The notes beneath the pieces are model-generated. The model had not been told where the DNA came from. It did not search any database and saw nothing but the letters and a program-made list of their open reading frames with translations. A DNA stretch of 64,000 nt, taken from the NCBI GenBank assembly GCA_002010065.2, contig MTMD02000014.1:62001-126000 (forward strand), written 5' to 3'. Both the position numbers and the translations under genes were made by a program. The stretch comes from Candidatus Pyrohabitans jungbluthii (GTDB taxonomy: Archaea; Hydrothermarchaeota; Hydrothermarchaeia; Hydrothermarchaeales; BMS3B). Below are positions 1 to 9,188 of the stretch, piece by piece. Each line of letters starts with the position of its first letter. Positions within the stretch are counted from its first letter, which is position 1.

Positions 1-1
1 C

Positions 2-1750
2 ACAGGGAAGAGCATGCTGGGCCAGGCTATGGCAGAGCTTCTCCCCACGGAGGAGCTTGAAGATATTCTGGTCTACCCCAACCCTGAGGACAAGAACAAC
101 CCTAAAATAGAGGCGGTAAAGGCAGGCGAGGGCGAGGCGATAATTCAGCGCTTCAAGGAGCAGAAGCGCCGTGTAGAGGCGCCCATAAACACCATGTTCA
201 AGGTGCTCTTCATAAGCGTAATGTTTCTGGTGCTGTACTACATGCTGGTGCTCCAGCAGCCTTATGTGCTGTTTCTCGGGATAATCGCCTTCGTCTTCCT
301 GCTGATGGGCAGGCAGTACATTAAGGTTAAAGACGATGTGCTCGTTCCGAAGCTGCTGGTTAACAACAAGGGCAGGACGAAGGCACCTTTTGTGGACGCC
401 ACAGGCTCGCACGCTGGAGCGTTGCTTGGCGATGTGCGCCACGACCCCTTCCAGAGCGGCGGTTTGGAGACGCCTCCCCACGAGCTGGTTGAGGCGGGGG
501 CAATCCACAAGGCGCACAAGGGCGTGCTCTTTATAGATGAGATTTCCACTCTCGGTATAGAGAGCCAGCAGGCTCTGCTCACCGCTATGCAGGAGAAGAG
601 GTTCCCGATTACCGGGCAGAGTGAGCGTAGCTCAGGTGCAATGGTGCGCACAGAGCCAGTGCCCTGTGATTTTATTCTCATTGCGGCGGGCAACCTCGAC
701 GTGGTCAACAAGATGCATCCCGCCCTGCGCTCCCGTATTAGAGGCTACGGCTATGAGATTTACATGAAGGATGTGATGGACGACACCCGAGAGAATCGCG
801 ACAAGCTGGTGCAGTTCGTAGCGCAGGAAGTTGTGAAGGACGGCAAGATACCCCACTTCACCCGCGAAGCTGTGATTGAGATAATTGAAGAAGCCAGGAG
901 GCGCGCTGGCAGAAGGGGTAAGCTTACGCTGAAGCTTCGCGGGCTCGGTGGCTTGGTGCGCGCTGCTGGAGATGTTGCAATAAGCGAGGGTGCGCCCTAC
1001 GTAGAGGCGAGGCACGTAAAGAAGGCAAAGAAGATCGCCCGTACCTTGGAGCAGCAGATTGCCGATAGGTACATCAGTCAGAAAAAGGATTATGAGGTTT
1101 ACAAGGTTGAGGGCGCAGAGGTGGGCAAGGTTAACGGTTTAGCTGTAATCGGCAGCGACAGCGGCGTAATTTTGCCCATTGTAGCCGAGGTGACGCCTGC
1201 ACAGAGCCGCGAGGAGGGCAAAATAATAGCCACGGGCAAGCTGCGCACAATAGCGAGGGAGGCGATTCAGAACGTTAGCGCGATTATCAAGAAGCACACG
1301 GGTAGAGACATCTCGAATTACGACGTTCATATTCAGTTTCTGCAAACATACGAGGGCGTCGAGGGGGACAGCGCCAGCATAAGCGTCGCCACGGCTGTGT
1401 TCTCCGCCCTCGAGAATATACCAGTTGATCAAAGCGTTGCCATGACGGGCTCGCTCAGCGTGCGCGGCGACGTCCTGCCGGTGGGCGGTGTAAACGCGAA
1501 GATAGAGGCTGCGCTCAACGCGGGCATAAAGAAGGTGATAATACCTCACGGAAACCTCAAAGATGTGATGCTTGACCCGGAGAAGCGCAGGAAGATAGAG
1601 ATTGTGCCTGTGAAGACGCTTTCGGAGGTGCTGGAAGAGGCGCTGTGCTGGAGCGAGGATCGCGAGGGCTTGCTCGACCGCGTGAAGAGCATGATTTCCC
1701 TGCCGAGGGTGGACAGGGCTCTGCCGAGTGTTGACAAGCAGGGAAGCTGA
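2..1750 (+). CDS. lonB: Archaeal Lon protease LonB, 5'-truncated by window edge
   Basis: Membrane-anchored ATP-dependent protease that degrades misfolded and regulatory proteins at the cytoplasmic face. The reading frame is open from base 2 and begins inside the Walker A loop (TGKS), so the true start lies upstream. Counting from the first ATG (base 14), two transmembrane segments lie at about residues 62-80 and 84-100, inserted in the AAA+ domain as in archaeal LonB. Walker B is GVLFIDE (170-176). The protease domain carries the Ser-Lys dyad: Ser453 in EGDSAS and Lys496 in NAKIEA, 43 residues apart as in the family. The C-terminus is complete. tldD follows within 10 nt, so co-transcription is likely. 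Confidence 0.95.
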   Translation, partial: TGKSMLGQAMAELLPTEELEDILVYPNPEDKNNPKIEAVKAGEGEAIIQRFKEQKRRVEAPINTMFKVLFISVMFLVLYYMLVLQQPYVLFLGIIAFVFLLMGRQYIKVKDDVLVPKLLVNNKGRTKAPFVDATGSHAGALLGDVRHDPFQSGGLETPPHELVEAGAIHKAHKGVLFIDEISTLGIESQQALLTAMQEKRFPITGQSERSSGAMVRTEPVPCDFILIAAGNLDVVNKMHPALRSRIRGYGYEIYMKDVMDDTRENRDKLVQFVAQEVVKDGKIPHFTREAVIEIIEEARRRAGRRGKLTLKLRGLGGLVRAAGDVAISEGAPYVEARHVKKAKKIARTLEQQIADRYISQKKDYEVYKVEGAEVGKVNGLAVIGSDSGVILPIVAEVTPAQSREEGKIIATGKLRTIAREAIQNVSAIIKKHTGRDISNYDVHIQFLQTYEGVEGDSASISVATAVFSALENIPVDQSVAMTGSLSVRGDVLPVGGVNAKIEAALNAGIKKVIIPHGNLKDVMLDPEKRRKIEIVPVKTLSEVLEEALCWSEDREGLLDRVKSMISLPRVDRALPSVDKQGS

Positions 1751-1759
1751 GGCTTGCGC

Positions 1760-3106
1760 ATGTTGCGAGAGGTTCGAGAGCTGTTAGAGCTGCCTGCGCG
1801 TTTTGTAGACGTCACCTTGCATGACGTTGAGAGCACGAGTATTTTGATGAAAGACGGCTCCGCAAAGGAGATTGCCACAGGCAGGAGTTCTGGAATTTCT
1901 GTGCGTGTGCTTGACCGCGGCTGGGGCTTCGCTTACGCGAGCAGTGTCCATGAACTAAAAGATGCGGCGGAGCGCGCCCTGCGTGGTGCCAAGCTTGCGA
2001 AGGAGAGGGTGGAGCTTGCTGAGGTGGATGTAACCCAGGATAAAGCTGAGGCTATAGCAAAGCTGCACCCATCGCGTGCCACGCTGGAGGAGAAGCTGGA
2101 CTACCTTTCTCGTGCCCATGAGGTGACAAAGAGCTACGAAAGCGTGGTGAGCACCAGCTTCGCGTACAACGATGCAAGCGTTAAGATAACCTACCTAAGC
2201 TCTGAAGGGGCAGAGGTGGAGATGCGCTACCCGCGTGTTGCCTTCTATGCGCAGGTTTTCGCCAAGGACGGGGCGAAGATTCAGTTCGCCAGTGAGCGTG
2301 TAGGCGCCACCTCTGGCTTAGAGGCTCTTGCCAACGTGGAGAGCGTAGCAAAGGACGCATGCGAAAAGGCGCTGCGTCTGCTCCACGCAAGAGCACCGCC
2401 TTCCGGCGAGTTTACTGTGGTAATAGACCCGAAGCTCACGGGCGTATTTATCCACGAAGCTTTAGGGCATGCGGTGGAGGCGGACCATGTGGTGCAGGGC
2501 GAGTCTATACTCGCGGGAAAGCTTGGCCAGAGCATAGCCTCCGAGCTGGTCACCATCTATGACGACCCTACGCTGAAGCAGGGGTTCGGCTCCTACTTCT
2601 ACGACGCTGAGGGGGTTAGAGCGCAGAAGAAGGCACTTGTGGAGAATGGCGTGCTGCGCAGCTACCTTCATAGCCGTGAGACTGCGGCGAAGCTCGGGCA
2701 TGAACCTACGGGCAATGCTCGCGCTCAGGGGTACAATTTCCCGCCCATGCCCAGGATGAGCAATACTTACCTTGCTAAAGGCGATGCCAGCTTCGAAGAG
2801 CTTATTGAGGATGTGGAGTTCGGGGTTTACCTGCTGGGCTCTCGAGGTGGTGAGGTGGACACAGCGCGTGGGGTCTTTCAGTTCTCGGCTGAGGAGGGCT
2901 TCCTGATAGAGAATGGCGAGATCACCACGCCGGTGAGGGATGTGGCTCTGTCGGGGGAGACGCTTGAGATACTCCGCCGTGTAGATGCGGTGAGCAAGCA
3001 TTGGGGGGTGCACATCGGCTACTGCGGCAAGAATGGCCAGCTCGTCGCCGTGGGAGACGGCGGTCCGGCGATTCGAACAGTGGCAACGGTGGGGGGTACG
3101 CAATGA
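1760..3106 (+). CDS. tldD: TldD metalloprotease subunit
   Basis: Catalytic subunit of the TldD/TldE (PmbA) zinc metalloprotease, which in bacteria trims peptides such as microcin precursors; the archaeal substrate is unknown. The signature HExxxH is visible as HEALGH in the middle of the protein, followed by the conserved E/D-rich stretch. The C-terminal beta-rich domain with GSRGGEVDTARG is typical. ATG at 1760 is preferred over an in-frame TTG at 1754 because GAGG at 1749-1752 is well spaced for the ATG. Length of about 448 residues is normal. The stop overlaps the start of the partner gene (ATGA), which implies translational coupling. Confidence 0.93.
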   Translation: MLREVRELLELPARFVDVTLHDVESTSILMKDGSAKEIATGRSSGISVRVLDRGWGFAYASSVHELKDAAERALRGAKLAKERVELAEVDVTQDKAEAIAKLHPSRATLEEKLDYLSRAHEVTKSYESVVSTSFAYNDASVKITYLSSEGAEVEMRYPRVAFYAQVFAKDGAKIQFASERVGATSGLEALANVESVAKDACEKALRLLHARAPPSGEFTVVIDPKLTGVFIHEALGHAVEADHVVQGESILAGKLGQSIASELVTIYDDPTLKQGFGSYFYDAEGVRAQKKALVENGVLRSYLHSRETAAKLGHEPTGNARAQGYNFPPMPRMSNTYLAKGDASFEELIEDVEFGVYLLGSRGGEVDTARGVFQFSAEEGFLIENGEITTPVRDVALSGETLEILRRVDAVSKHWGVHIGYCGKNGQLVAVGDGGPAIRTVATVGGTQ

Positions 3107-4371
3107 CACCAGAGCAAGCGCTTCGCTGGCTGGAGAGGCAGGGCTGCGAGGGCGAAATATACGAGTTAAAGCAGCGCAGCTATGGGATTGAAATAAAAAG
3201 GGGCGAAGTTGAGCTGGTGGAAGCGGGGGAGCAGCATGGTTTTGCGATACGCGTGCTCCTCGCGCATCGCATGGGCTTCGCCTATGGGAATGAGCTTACT
3301 CAGGAGCTTTTGGACAAAGCACTGAGCGTGGCGAGAGTTTCTCCTCAGGATGAGCACTTAGCCTTCGCTGGAGAGCAGAGCTACCCCAGCGTTAAGGGAA
3401 TTTACGACTCTCGTTTAGCTTCGCTTAGCTTTGATGAGCTTGAGGATAAGCTGGAGGCGATGCTTGCGCCCGCGCAGAGCCTTGGGGTAGAGGTGACTCA
3501 GGCGAGCGTCGCTTGGGAGGTGAGCGAGGAGCGAATGCTCAACAGTCTTGGCGTGGAGGTGAGCGAAGAGGGCACGGAGATATATGCCCATCTCAGCGCG
3601 GTCGCAAAAAGGGGCGATGACGTAGCCACGGGCATGCACTTCGACGCCTCGCGAAGTTTTGATTTAAATTTCGAAGCGGTTGGCGAGACCGCATGCCGCC
3701 TAGCTAAGGAGTCGCTGGGCGCGCAGAAGCTGGAAACAGGCGACTATGCCGTTGTTCTCCGCCCTATCGCAATGGCGGAGCTGGTGGAGAATGTGCTAAT
3801 CCCGGCGTTCAGCGCGGATAATGTGCAGCGGGGGAGAAGCCGCTTGGCGGGCATGCTCGGCGAGCAGGTCTTTGGCGAAGAGCTAAGCGTAGTGGACGAC
3901 GCAACCCTTGAGGCTGGGCTTGAGACCTCGTGCTTCGACGGCGAAGGTACCGCTTGCAGGAGCAAGGTGCTGGTGGAAAAGGGTGTGCTCAGAGGCTACC
4001 TCTACGATATATATACAGCGCGCAAGGCTGGTGTAGAGAGCACGGGCAATGCGTTTCGCAGCGGTTTCGCGACGCTTCCGCGCATCGACGCCTCGAACTT
4101 CATAATCCAGGGCAACAGCAGCTTAGACGAAGACGAAGCGCTGGTGGTTCACGGTTTGATAGGTGCGCACACCGCCAACCCTGTTACAGGCGACTTTTCC
4201 GTCGAGACGAGAAATGCCTTTTATGGTGGCTCACCCGTGAGAAAGGCAATACTTGCAGGGAATGTTTACGACCTGCTGAGTAGCGTTTCGGGCTTTGGCA
4301 GAGACGTAACCCAGATTTCGGGTGTGGTCACAGCGAGTGTGGGCTTTTCAAATGTGAGAGTTGTAGGCTAA
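3103..4371 (+). CDS. pmbA: TldE/PmbA, partner of TldD
   Basis: Non-catalytic partner of TldD; the two form a heterodimer that encloses the peptide substrate. The 422-residue product has the same fold as TldD (for example the STGNAFR segment matching STGNARA-type sequence in TldD) but lacks HExxxH, as expected for TldE. The start is the ATG overlapping the tldD stop; an upstream GTG at 3001 would only extend the protein into tldD with low-complexity Arg/Gly sequence, so it is rejected. The pair completes a functional protease unit directly downstream of lonB. Confidence 0.9.
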   Translation: MTPEQALRWLERQGCEGEIYELKQRSYGIEIKRGEVELVEAGEQHGFAIRVLLAHRMGFAYGNELTQELLDKALSVARVSPQDEHLAFAGEQSYPSVKGIYDSRLASLSFDELEDKLEAMLAPAQSLGVEVTQASVAWEVSEERMLNSLGVEVSEEGTEIYAHLSAVAKRGDDVATGMHFDASRSFDLNFEAVGETACRLAKESLGAQKLETGDYAVVLRPIAMAELVENVLIPAFSADNVQRGRSRLAGMLGEQVFGEELSVVDDATLEAGLETSCFDGEGTACRSKVLVEKGVLRGYLYDIYTARKAGVESTGNAFRSGFATLPRIDASNFIIQGNSSLDEDEALVVHGLIGAHTANPVTGDFSVETRNAFYGGSPVRKAILAGNVYDLLSSVSGFGRDVTQISGVVTASVGFSNVRVVG

Positions 4372-4381
4372 GCTTTAGCTG

Positions 4382-4828
4382 GTGGTTACGGTGAAGCTGT
4401 TTATAAGGACCCAGCCCCTGCGGAAGAAAATGCACGGGAAGGAAGATGAGCGGATAAAGAAGAGCTATGAGGAGATTCTGAAGTATCTGGATATACCCAG
4501 CGATGGCATAGCTACGCACTGCTTTGGCGTTGAGGAAATCATAGAAGTCGAGAGATACCCCTTTCTCAGGGGGTACCAGCTGTGCATTAAGCACGGCAAG
4601 TCTCTTCGCAAATTTATCACCCTCTACCTGAAGCAGCGGTACAAAATTCACGATAGGCTCACGCTGTTCTTCGACGAAAACGGAAAGCACGTGGATACAG
4701 AGTACATCCACACTCTGGGCACTGTGCACCGGGTGGAGAAGAAGGAGAAGATTAAAGAGTACGAGTGTGGAATAGAGGTACTGTTCTCCCAGGTGCTGGG
4801 CGAGAAGGTGGAGCTTATAATAGAGTAG
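4382..4828 (+). CDS. Hypothetical protein (148 aa)
   Basis: I do not recognise a family. The protein is soluble, charged and rich in basic residues in its first half, with no membrane segment, signal peptide or metal motif. It starts at GTG 4382 (GTG 4391 is an alternative) ten bases after pmbA and stops just before the next gene, so it sits in the same plus-strand run as the TldD/E pair and bpsA. Regular alternation of hydrophobic residues (YIHTLGTVHRVEK, then CGIEVLFSQVL) suggests a small alpha/beta fold. Base composition matches its neighbours, which argues for a resident gene. Confidence 0.7.
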   Translation: MVTVKLFIRTQPLRKKMHGKEDERIKKSYEEILKYLDIPSDGIATHCFGVEEIIEVERYPFLRGYQLCIKHGKSLRKFITLYLKQRYKIHDRLTLFFDENGKHVDTEYIHTLGTVHRVEKKEKIKEYECGIEVLFSQVLGEKVELIIE

Positions 4829-4830
4829 CC

Positions 4831-5190
4831 ATGAAGAGCTGCTGTCTTGCTTCAGGGGCGATACTTGGCAGGAGGGTAGCGCAGGAATTGGGGAAGCCTG
4901 CCACGCTGGAGGAGTTTCTGCAGGAGTTTGCAGAGAAGGGTAAAGCTTACCTGAGCTATACCTATGAGATGCTCAACGATGGTGAAGCGCTGCTCCGCAT
5001 TGAGAGGAGCGCCTTCTGGGAGGTTATAAAAGGCACCTCAATAGACAAGATTAAGAAGGCAGGTTGCAACTCTGAGTTCAGGTTCATCGAGGCGGCGCTC
5101 GGCAGCTTTTTTGACGCCGAGGTGGAGCGCCGGCGCTGCTACTGGAGAAGCTCTGAGCCGTGTGAGTTCGTGGTCAGGATAAGGAGGTGA
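4831..5190 (+). CDS. Small V4R-like (4-vinyl reductase fold) protein
   Basis: A 119-residue protein whose last third resembles the C-terminus of V4R/hydrocarbon-binding domains: an alpha-helical middle, then FIEAALGSFFDAEVERRRC and a terminal SSEPCEFVVRI strand like the family's CEFVI ending. Cysteines at both ends (CC near residue 5, then three near the end) could bind metal or a ligand. The start is ATG 4831, two bases after the previous stop; a longer frame from 4765 only overlaps the upstream gene. The stop overlaps the GTG/Shine-Dalgarno region of bpsA. The assignment rests on pattern, not alignment; the ligand is unknown. Confidence 0.6.
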   Translation: MKSCCLASGAILGRRVAQELGKPATLEEFLQEFAEKGKAYLSYTYEMLNDGEALLRIERSAFWEVIKGTSIDKIKKAGCNSEFRFIEAALGSFFDAEVERRRCYWRSSEPCEFVVRIRR

Positions 5191-5195
5191 GCACA

Positions 5196-6197
5196 TTGAA
5201 GGAGCACATTGCGAGAATGCTTGGTAAGCGGAGCAGGAGCTTCTGGGAGCTTCTGAGCAGGTGGGAGTATCGCCTCAAGGATTTTGTTGATGTGGTAAAT
5301 GAGATGCACTCCTCTGGTGAACTGGTAGTGAAGAACGGCAGGCTTGCGCTCTCAAAGCAGGCGCTCGCTACTGCACCCCGCGTGCTCGGAGACAGGACAT
5401 GCAAAGCATGCAAGGGCAGGGGCGTGGAGGTTAAGGGTACCTCGCTGCTGAGGAGGTTCAGAGCGCTGCTGAAAGAGCGCCCGCTAACGACGGCGAAGTA
5501 CTTCCAGGGGAATATGGACGCTGAGAGCGTTGTCGCAAGGGTATACCTCATGGATGCGCGCGATGGCTTGGCAGGGAAGCGCATAACGCTTGTCGGAGAT
5601 GATGACTACCTCAGCCTTGCTCTAGCTTTGACCGGCTTGCCGTCCCGCGTGGTGGTGCTTGAGATAGACGAGCGCATAGGCGGGTTCATAGAGCAGTGCT
5701 CGCGGAAGTATGGGCTTGAGATAGAGTATGTGCCTTACAACGTGGAGCAGCCTCTGCCCAAAGAGCTTGTGAAGAGCAGCGATATGTTCTCCACCGAGCC
5801 CCTGGAGACGCTCTCTGGTTTCCTGACCTTCTTTGCGCGCGGTGCTGCGACTCTGCGAAAAGGTGGCGTGGGCTACGTGGGGCTGACCAACCTAGAGTGT
5901 TCCCTGGAGAAGTGGAAGCGCATTCAGGAGGAGATACTGCGCATGGGTTTTGTTATCACCGACATAAAGCGGCGCTTCTCCTGGTACCCCATGGAGTACC
6001 CGGAGGATAAGGAGTACGTGGACCAGGTGCTCAGGGCGACGCGCTTCAAGCTGGAGCCCGCGAAGCGCAGGATATGGTACTTCTCTCACCTCTTCCGCGT
6101 TGAGGCTGTGGAGGAGGTTAAGCCCATGGTTGCGCCGGGAGAGGCGACAAAAATCGAGGTCTTCGACGAGGGTGATGACTTCACATATCCCAATTAA
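5196..6197 (+). CDS. bpsA: Branched-chain polyamine synthase BpsA
   Basis: N4-bis(aminopropyl)spermidine synthase (former DUF43), a cytoplasmic aminopropyltransferase that adds two aminopropyl groups from decarboxylated SAM to spermidine. Branched polyamines stabilise nucleic acids in thermophiles, so the gene hints at high-temperature growth. The N-terminus is winged-helix-like with a CKACKG zinc-type motif; the catalytic domain carries the signature GDDD (LVGDDDYLS) and the downstream TNLE and DVDEG-like C-terminal acidic tail. Start choice: AGGAGGTG at 5182-5189 is an ideal ribosome site for TTG 5196; GTG 5187 lies inside that site. Length near 333 residues is normal. Confidence 0.9.
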   Translation: MKEHIARMLGKRSRSFWELLSRWEYRLKDFVDVVNEMHSSGELVVKNGRLALSKQALATAPRVLGDRTCKACKGRGVEVKGTSLLRRFRALLKERPLTTAKYFQGNMDAESVVARVYLMDARDGLAGKRITLVGDDDYLSLALALTGLPSRVVVLEIDERIGGFIEQCSRKYGLEIEYVPYNVEQPLPKELVKSSDMFSTEPLETLSGFLTFFARGAATLRKGGVGYVGLTNLECSLEKWKRIQEEILRMGFVITDIKRRFSWYPMEYPEDKEYVDQVLRATRFKLEPAKRRIWYFSHLFRVEAVEEVKPMVAPGEATKIEVFDEGDDFTYPN

Positions 6198-6229
6198 GCC
6201 ATAGCCTCGTTAGGCTGGAGCAATATGGT

Positions 6230-7324
6230 ATGTACTGGCTTCTTCGCCCGGACGCAGCGCGTGCCTTTGAAGACCGAGGAGTGAAGCACGCCTTAGGGAG
6301 ATACATCAGCGTCGCCACCAATGAAAAGCAGGCGAACTTCAGAATAGCGCAGCTTGTGGCGTCTGACTACTCAGCCCAAGATAGCACCGAGGAGCTGTGG
6401 AAGCTTCACTCAGAGAAGCTTAAAGATTACGAGAGGCTGAAGGCAGAGCTCGACGCTGGGAAGAGGGATTACGCCTCTATCGCTAAGCCTGAGAAGACTC
6501 TGCTTGACCTTAAGCGAGAGCTGGCGTGGCGCATGCTCGAATCCTGTGAGTTCTGTGAGCGCAGGTGTAAAAGAAACCGCAGGAAGGGCGAAATTGGCTT
6601 CTGCGGCGTTGCTGGCGAGGCAAGGCTGAGCAGCGAGTTCCTGCACATGGGTGAGGAGGCTTGTCTAGTGCCCAGCCACACCTTTTTCTTCATAGGGTGC
6701 AACTTTTATTGCGTTTACTGCCAGAACTGGCCGATCTCGCGGCATGTGGAAAAGGGCTTGCCTGTAACCGGGGAATACCTGGCGGAGCTTGCTAGGAAGC
6801 GCAGACTGGGCGAAGGCAGTCGCAACGTTAACTTGGTGGGAGGCTCACCCACACCAAGCTTGCATGTTATTTTAGACATGCTTGCAAAGCTGGACGTGAA
6901 TGTGCCCATAGTGTGGAACAGCAACATGTACATGAGCCAAGAAGCCATGGCTCTGCTCCATGGCGCTGTGGACGTCTATCTAGGAGACTTCAAGTACGGC
7001 AACGACGAGTGTGCCATGCGTTTATCCAGGGTGCCCCGCTACTTTGAGGTGGTGACGCGCAACCTCCTGCTCGCAAGGGAGCAGCAGGCGGAGCTTCTCA
7101 TCCGCCACCTCGTACTTCCCAATCACGTGGAGTGCTGCACCCGCAAAATTCTGGAGTGGATAACCAAGAACCTTGGAAACAAGGCGAGGGTGAATATAAT
7201 GGGGCAGTACCGCCCAGAGTTTGAGGCGTACAAGCATGCGGAGATATCACGGAAAGTTACCAGCGAGGAGATGGGCAGAGCCTTCGCTATTGCAAAGGAG
7301 CTCGGGCTTTGGAACCTGGACTGA
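6230..7324 (+). CDS. Radical SAM protein, PFL-activase-like (COG1313 type)
   Basis: Radical SAM enzyme resembling pyruvate formate-lyase activating enzymes. The cluster-binding motif is CNFYCVYC (CX3CX2C). Just upstream is a second cysteine set (CEFCERRC...GFCG) typical of this subfamily, which may hold an extra Fe-S cluster. The SAM-binding glycines GGSPTPS follow. The first 110 residues are a charged helical extension. The substrate cannot be deduced; no formate-lyase-like partner is encoded nearby. ATG 6230 sits 32 nt after bpsA. Size (364 residues) and fold order agree with COG1313 proteins. Confidence 0.85.
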   Translation: MYWLLRPDAARAFEDRGVKHALGRYISVATNEKQANFRIAQLVASDYSAQDSTEELWKLHSEKLKDYERLKAELDAGKRDYASIAKPEKTLLDLKRELAWRMLESCEFCERRCKRNRRKGEIGFCGVAGEARLSSEFLHMGEEACLVPSHTFFFIGCNFYCVYCQNWPISRHVEKGLPVTGEYLAELARKRRLGEGSRNVNLVGGSPTPSLHVILDMLAKLDVNVPIVWNSNMYMSQEAMALLHGAVDVYLGDFKYGNDECAMRLSRVPRYFEVVTRNLLLAREQQAELLIRHLVLPNHVECCTRKILEWITKNLGNKARVNIMGQYRPEFEAYKHAEISRKVTSEEMGRAFAIAKELGLWNLD

Positions 7325-7333
7325 GGTGGGGAA

Positions 7334-7963
7334 ATGGAGATAGTACCTATAATTTCTAAAGGCTACGATTCGAATGTGTATGTTATCAAGGATGAGAAGG
7401 TGGCGGTTATAGACACGGGGCTGAGCGAATCCTGGCTGGAGCGCAAGCTTAGCGAGGTAGTTGCCCCTGAGCGCGTGGACTACGTGATAAACACCCACGC
7501 TCACGTAGACCACTGCGGGGGCAATGCGCTTTTCAAAAACGCGAAGACGCTCATCCATGAGCTTGATGCCCAAGCTTTGAGCGACGGCAGGTTCTACGGC
7601 ACTGCCTCGCTTTTCGCTCAGGGTAAGAGCCTGAGGTATGACCGCGTGCTTAGGGAGGGCGATGTTATAGATCTGGGCGAGGCTAAGCTTGAGGTGCTCC
7701 ACACCCCCGGGCACACCCCGGGAAGCGCGTGCTTCTATATCTCCAGCATAAAGGCGCTCTTCTCAGGCGACACCCTTTTTGCGGGAGGAAGCTTCGGACG
7801 CGTAGACTTGGGAGGCAACATGGAGCAGCTCAAGGCTTCTTTGCGACGCCTAGCTAAGCTGGATATCGATGTGCTCTACCCTGGGCACATGGAGGTTGTG
7901 GAGGGCGAGGAAGCCAGGGAAAGTGCACGCCTGGCATGGGAGATTGCGGAGGAGTATTACTGA
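7334..7963 (+). CDS. MBL-fold metallohydrolase, glyoxalase II-like
   Basis: A 209-residue metallo-beta-lactamase-fold hydrolase. Metal ligands are clear: THAHVDH (HxHxDH), the GHTPGS histidine, the bridging Asp in FSGDTLF and a final His in YPGHME. This arrangement matches hydroxyacylglutathione hydrolase-like thioesterases; archaea lack glutathione, so the natural thioester or lactone is unknown. A GAGGTGGGG ribosome site sits just ahead of ATG 7334, ten bases after the radical SAM gene, so the two are probably co-transcribed. It is the last gene before the accessory island. Confidence 0.88.
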   Translation: MEIVPIISKGYDSNVYVIKDEKVAVIDTGLSESWLERKLSEVVAPERVDYVINTHAHVDHCGGNALFKNAKTLIHELDAQALSDGRFYGTASLFAQGKSLRYDRVLREGDVIDLGEAKLEVLHTPGHTPGSACFYISSIKALFSGDTLFAGGSFGRVDLGGNMEQLKASLRRLAKLDIDVLYPGHMEVVEGEEARESARLAWEIAEEYY

Positions 7964-7998
7964 AGACTTTCTAGGCTTCGCGTTGCTAAGCCTGGCAA

Positions 7999-8106
7999 AT
8001 GAGGTCCCGCAACGTCCTTGCCAAGGTGCTCGGGAATAGGACAAAGGTGAAGCTGCTCAGGGCGTTTTTCACCTATCCTGGCAAGGAATTTTTTCTAAAA
8101 TCCTAA
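7999..8106 (+). pseudogene. Truncated winged-helix (ArsR/nucleotidyltransferase-type) remnant
   Basis: A 35-codon frame from ATG 7999 to TAA 8104-8106 encodes VLGNRTKVKLLRAFFTYPGK, a close match to the first helix and turn of archaeal winged-helix regulators found fused to nucleotidyltransferase domains (pattern: L-G-x-x-x-K-x-K-L-L-R). The helix-turn-helix that should follow is replaced by a stop. I read it as the 5' stub of a regulator lost when the neighbouring island was rearranged; a genuine micro-protein is less likely. Confidence 0.5.
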
Positions 8107-8351
8107 GGAGTTCAGCTTCGAACCTCTCACCGACCTTTTGAATGTAGGTTGGGGTCACTAATTTTCCTATAGTGCTGTAGGTTCCTATAACCTGTGACGC
8201 TTCCTATGGGAGCATATCTTTTGTAGCGAATCTTCCAGATTTGCAAACCCGCCAAAATATTTAAGTAAAAGCTTTCTACAAACAAAAATCGATGGTGTGG
8301 TTGCCTTGGGGGAATTCAGGAAAATACTGGGCACGAACGGGGGAGTAATGC
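8107..8351. promoter_or_regulatory. Gene-free spacer with promoter of the HNH gene
   Basis: No convincing gene. The clearest element is a plus-strand TATA box, AATATTTAA at 8256-8264, which predicts a transcript start near 8285 and a leader of about 65 nt before the HNH gene. A TAGGTT...AACCTG(T) pair near 8140-8190 might fold but is weak. Overall composition is AT-richer than the genes before it. Confidence 0.45.
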
Positions 8352-8936
8352 ATGCCGCCACGGGCGATAAAAACAGTTAGAGACTTAATATACTGGCAAT
8401 ATGCAAAAATAATCGCCGACTCTGCAGGTTTTGGTAAAAGACACTGGCGCTTTGTGATGAGCAGATTCAAAAAGTTTCAGCAAGGAGAAATATTCTGGAA
8501 CGAAATCAGAGAATACGTAAAGGAGAGAGAAAAAAGAGACGAGTGTATATTTTGCGGCAATAAAGCTTCCCTTACTTTAGAGCACATGTTTCCAAGAGCT
8601 TTAGGTGGTCCAAATGATGAGAAGAATATTGTATGGGTGTGTCCCTCCTGCAACTCTTCGAAGAGGGACAGAAGGTTATACGAATATTATGCTCTGAAGG
8701 GAGGGTTGAAGACCGCAAAGTATGACGTTCCCAGAATCGCCGAGGGAAAATACCTGAAGTTCCTCTATGAAATGTTTAGAGATAAGGGTTTGCTTGATGC
8801 TGATATAGAGTACTTAAAAGAAAAAGTCTGTCCGCATTGTGATTTAAGAGAGACATGTGTCAAAGAGAAGAGTGAGGGGAAACTTTCTCCACTCTGTCTG
8901 GATGGGCTGGCTACGTTGTGTTTAATGGGGGAATAA
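8352..8936 (+). CDS. HNH endonuclease
   Basis: Probable DNA-cleaving nuclease of 194 residues. The HNH/treble-clef motif spans CIFCG...LEHMFPRALGG...N...CPSCNSSK: two CxxC zinc pairs, the catalytic His in LEH and the Asn/His positions typical of McrA-like HNH domains. A second cysteine set (CPHCDLRETC, then PLCLDG) near the C-terminus may bind another zinc. The N-terminal 65 residues are basic and helical, suited to DNA contact. It faces the end of the restriction operon, and its codon use is AT-richer than the housekeeping genes. It could be an independent restriction or homing nuclease. Confidence 0.85.
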   Translation: MPPRAIKTVRDLIYWQYAKIIADSAGFGKRHWRFVMSRFKKFQQGEIFWNEIREYVKEREKRDECIFCGNKASLTLEHMFPRALGGPNDEKNIVWVCPSCNSSKRDRRLYEYYALKGGLKTAKYDVPRIAEGKYLKFLYEMFRDKGLLDADIEYLKEKVCPHCDLRETCVKEKSEGKLSPLCLDGLATLCLMGE

Positions 8937-8993
8937 CGCGCCGTTGGTGTAAGAAATAGGTGGTATATCATAGGAGGTGGTAGATCATTCCTC

Positions 8994-9188
8994 TCAACAA
9001 ACTCCTTCTTTGAATTCTATATCAAAAAGGTCTTTATTAAACCGCCTCTTAAAAATATCTTCTGCAAGCTTTTTAAACTCCGGAAACTCCCTCGCAAACT
9101 GGACAAACAGCTCTCTTGCATAATAAACACACCCACCATCAGCAGAAACCATTATTTTAAGAATCTTTTTTGCTTCTTCTTTATTCAT
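8994..9188 (-). CDS. Hypothetical 64-aa protein ending the hsd operon
   Basis: Small helical protein with an E/K-rich N-terminus and an aromatic-rich middle (VQFAREFPEFKKLAEDIFKRRF). I do not recognise a family. ATG at 9188 is preceded by GGAGG with good spacing, which fixes the start; the longer in-frame extension to 9353 merely overlaps the metallopeptidase gene. Its start overlaps the 3' end of that gene by 8 nt, so it is translated as the last member of the eight-gene minus-strand run. A small partner or inhibitor of the upstream metallopeptidase is conceivable but not shown. Confidence 0.65.
   Translation of the reverse strand: MNKEEAKKILKIMVSADGGCVYYARELFVQFAREFPEFKKLAEDIFKRRFNKDLFDIEFKEGVC

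Noticed and set aside
8107-8351. tRNA or attachment-site remnant at the island edge
   Set aside because: No cloverleaf, no conserved T-arm sequence, and no matching repeat was seen at the other island end near 19.85 kb.
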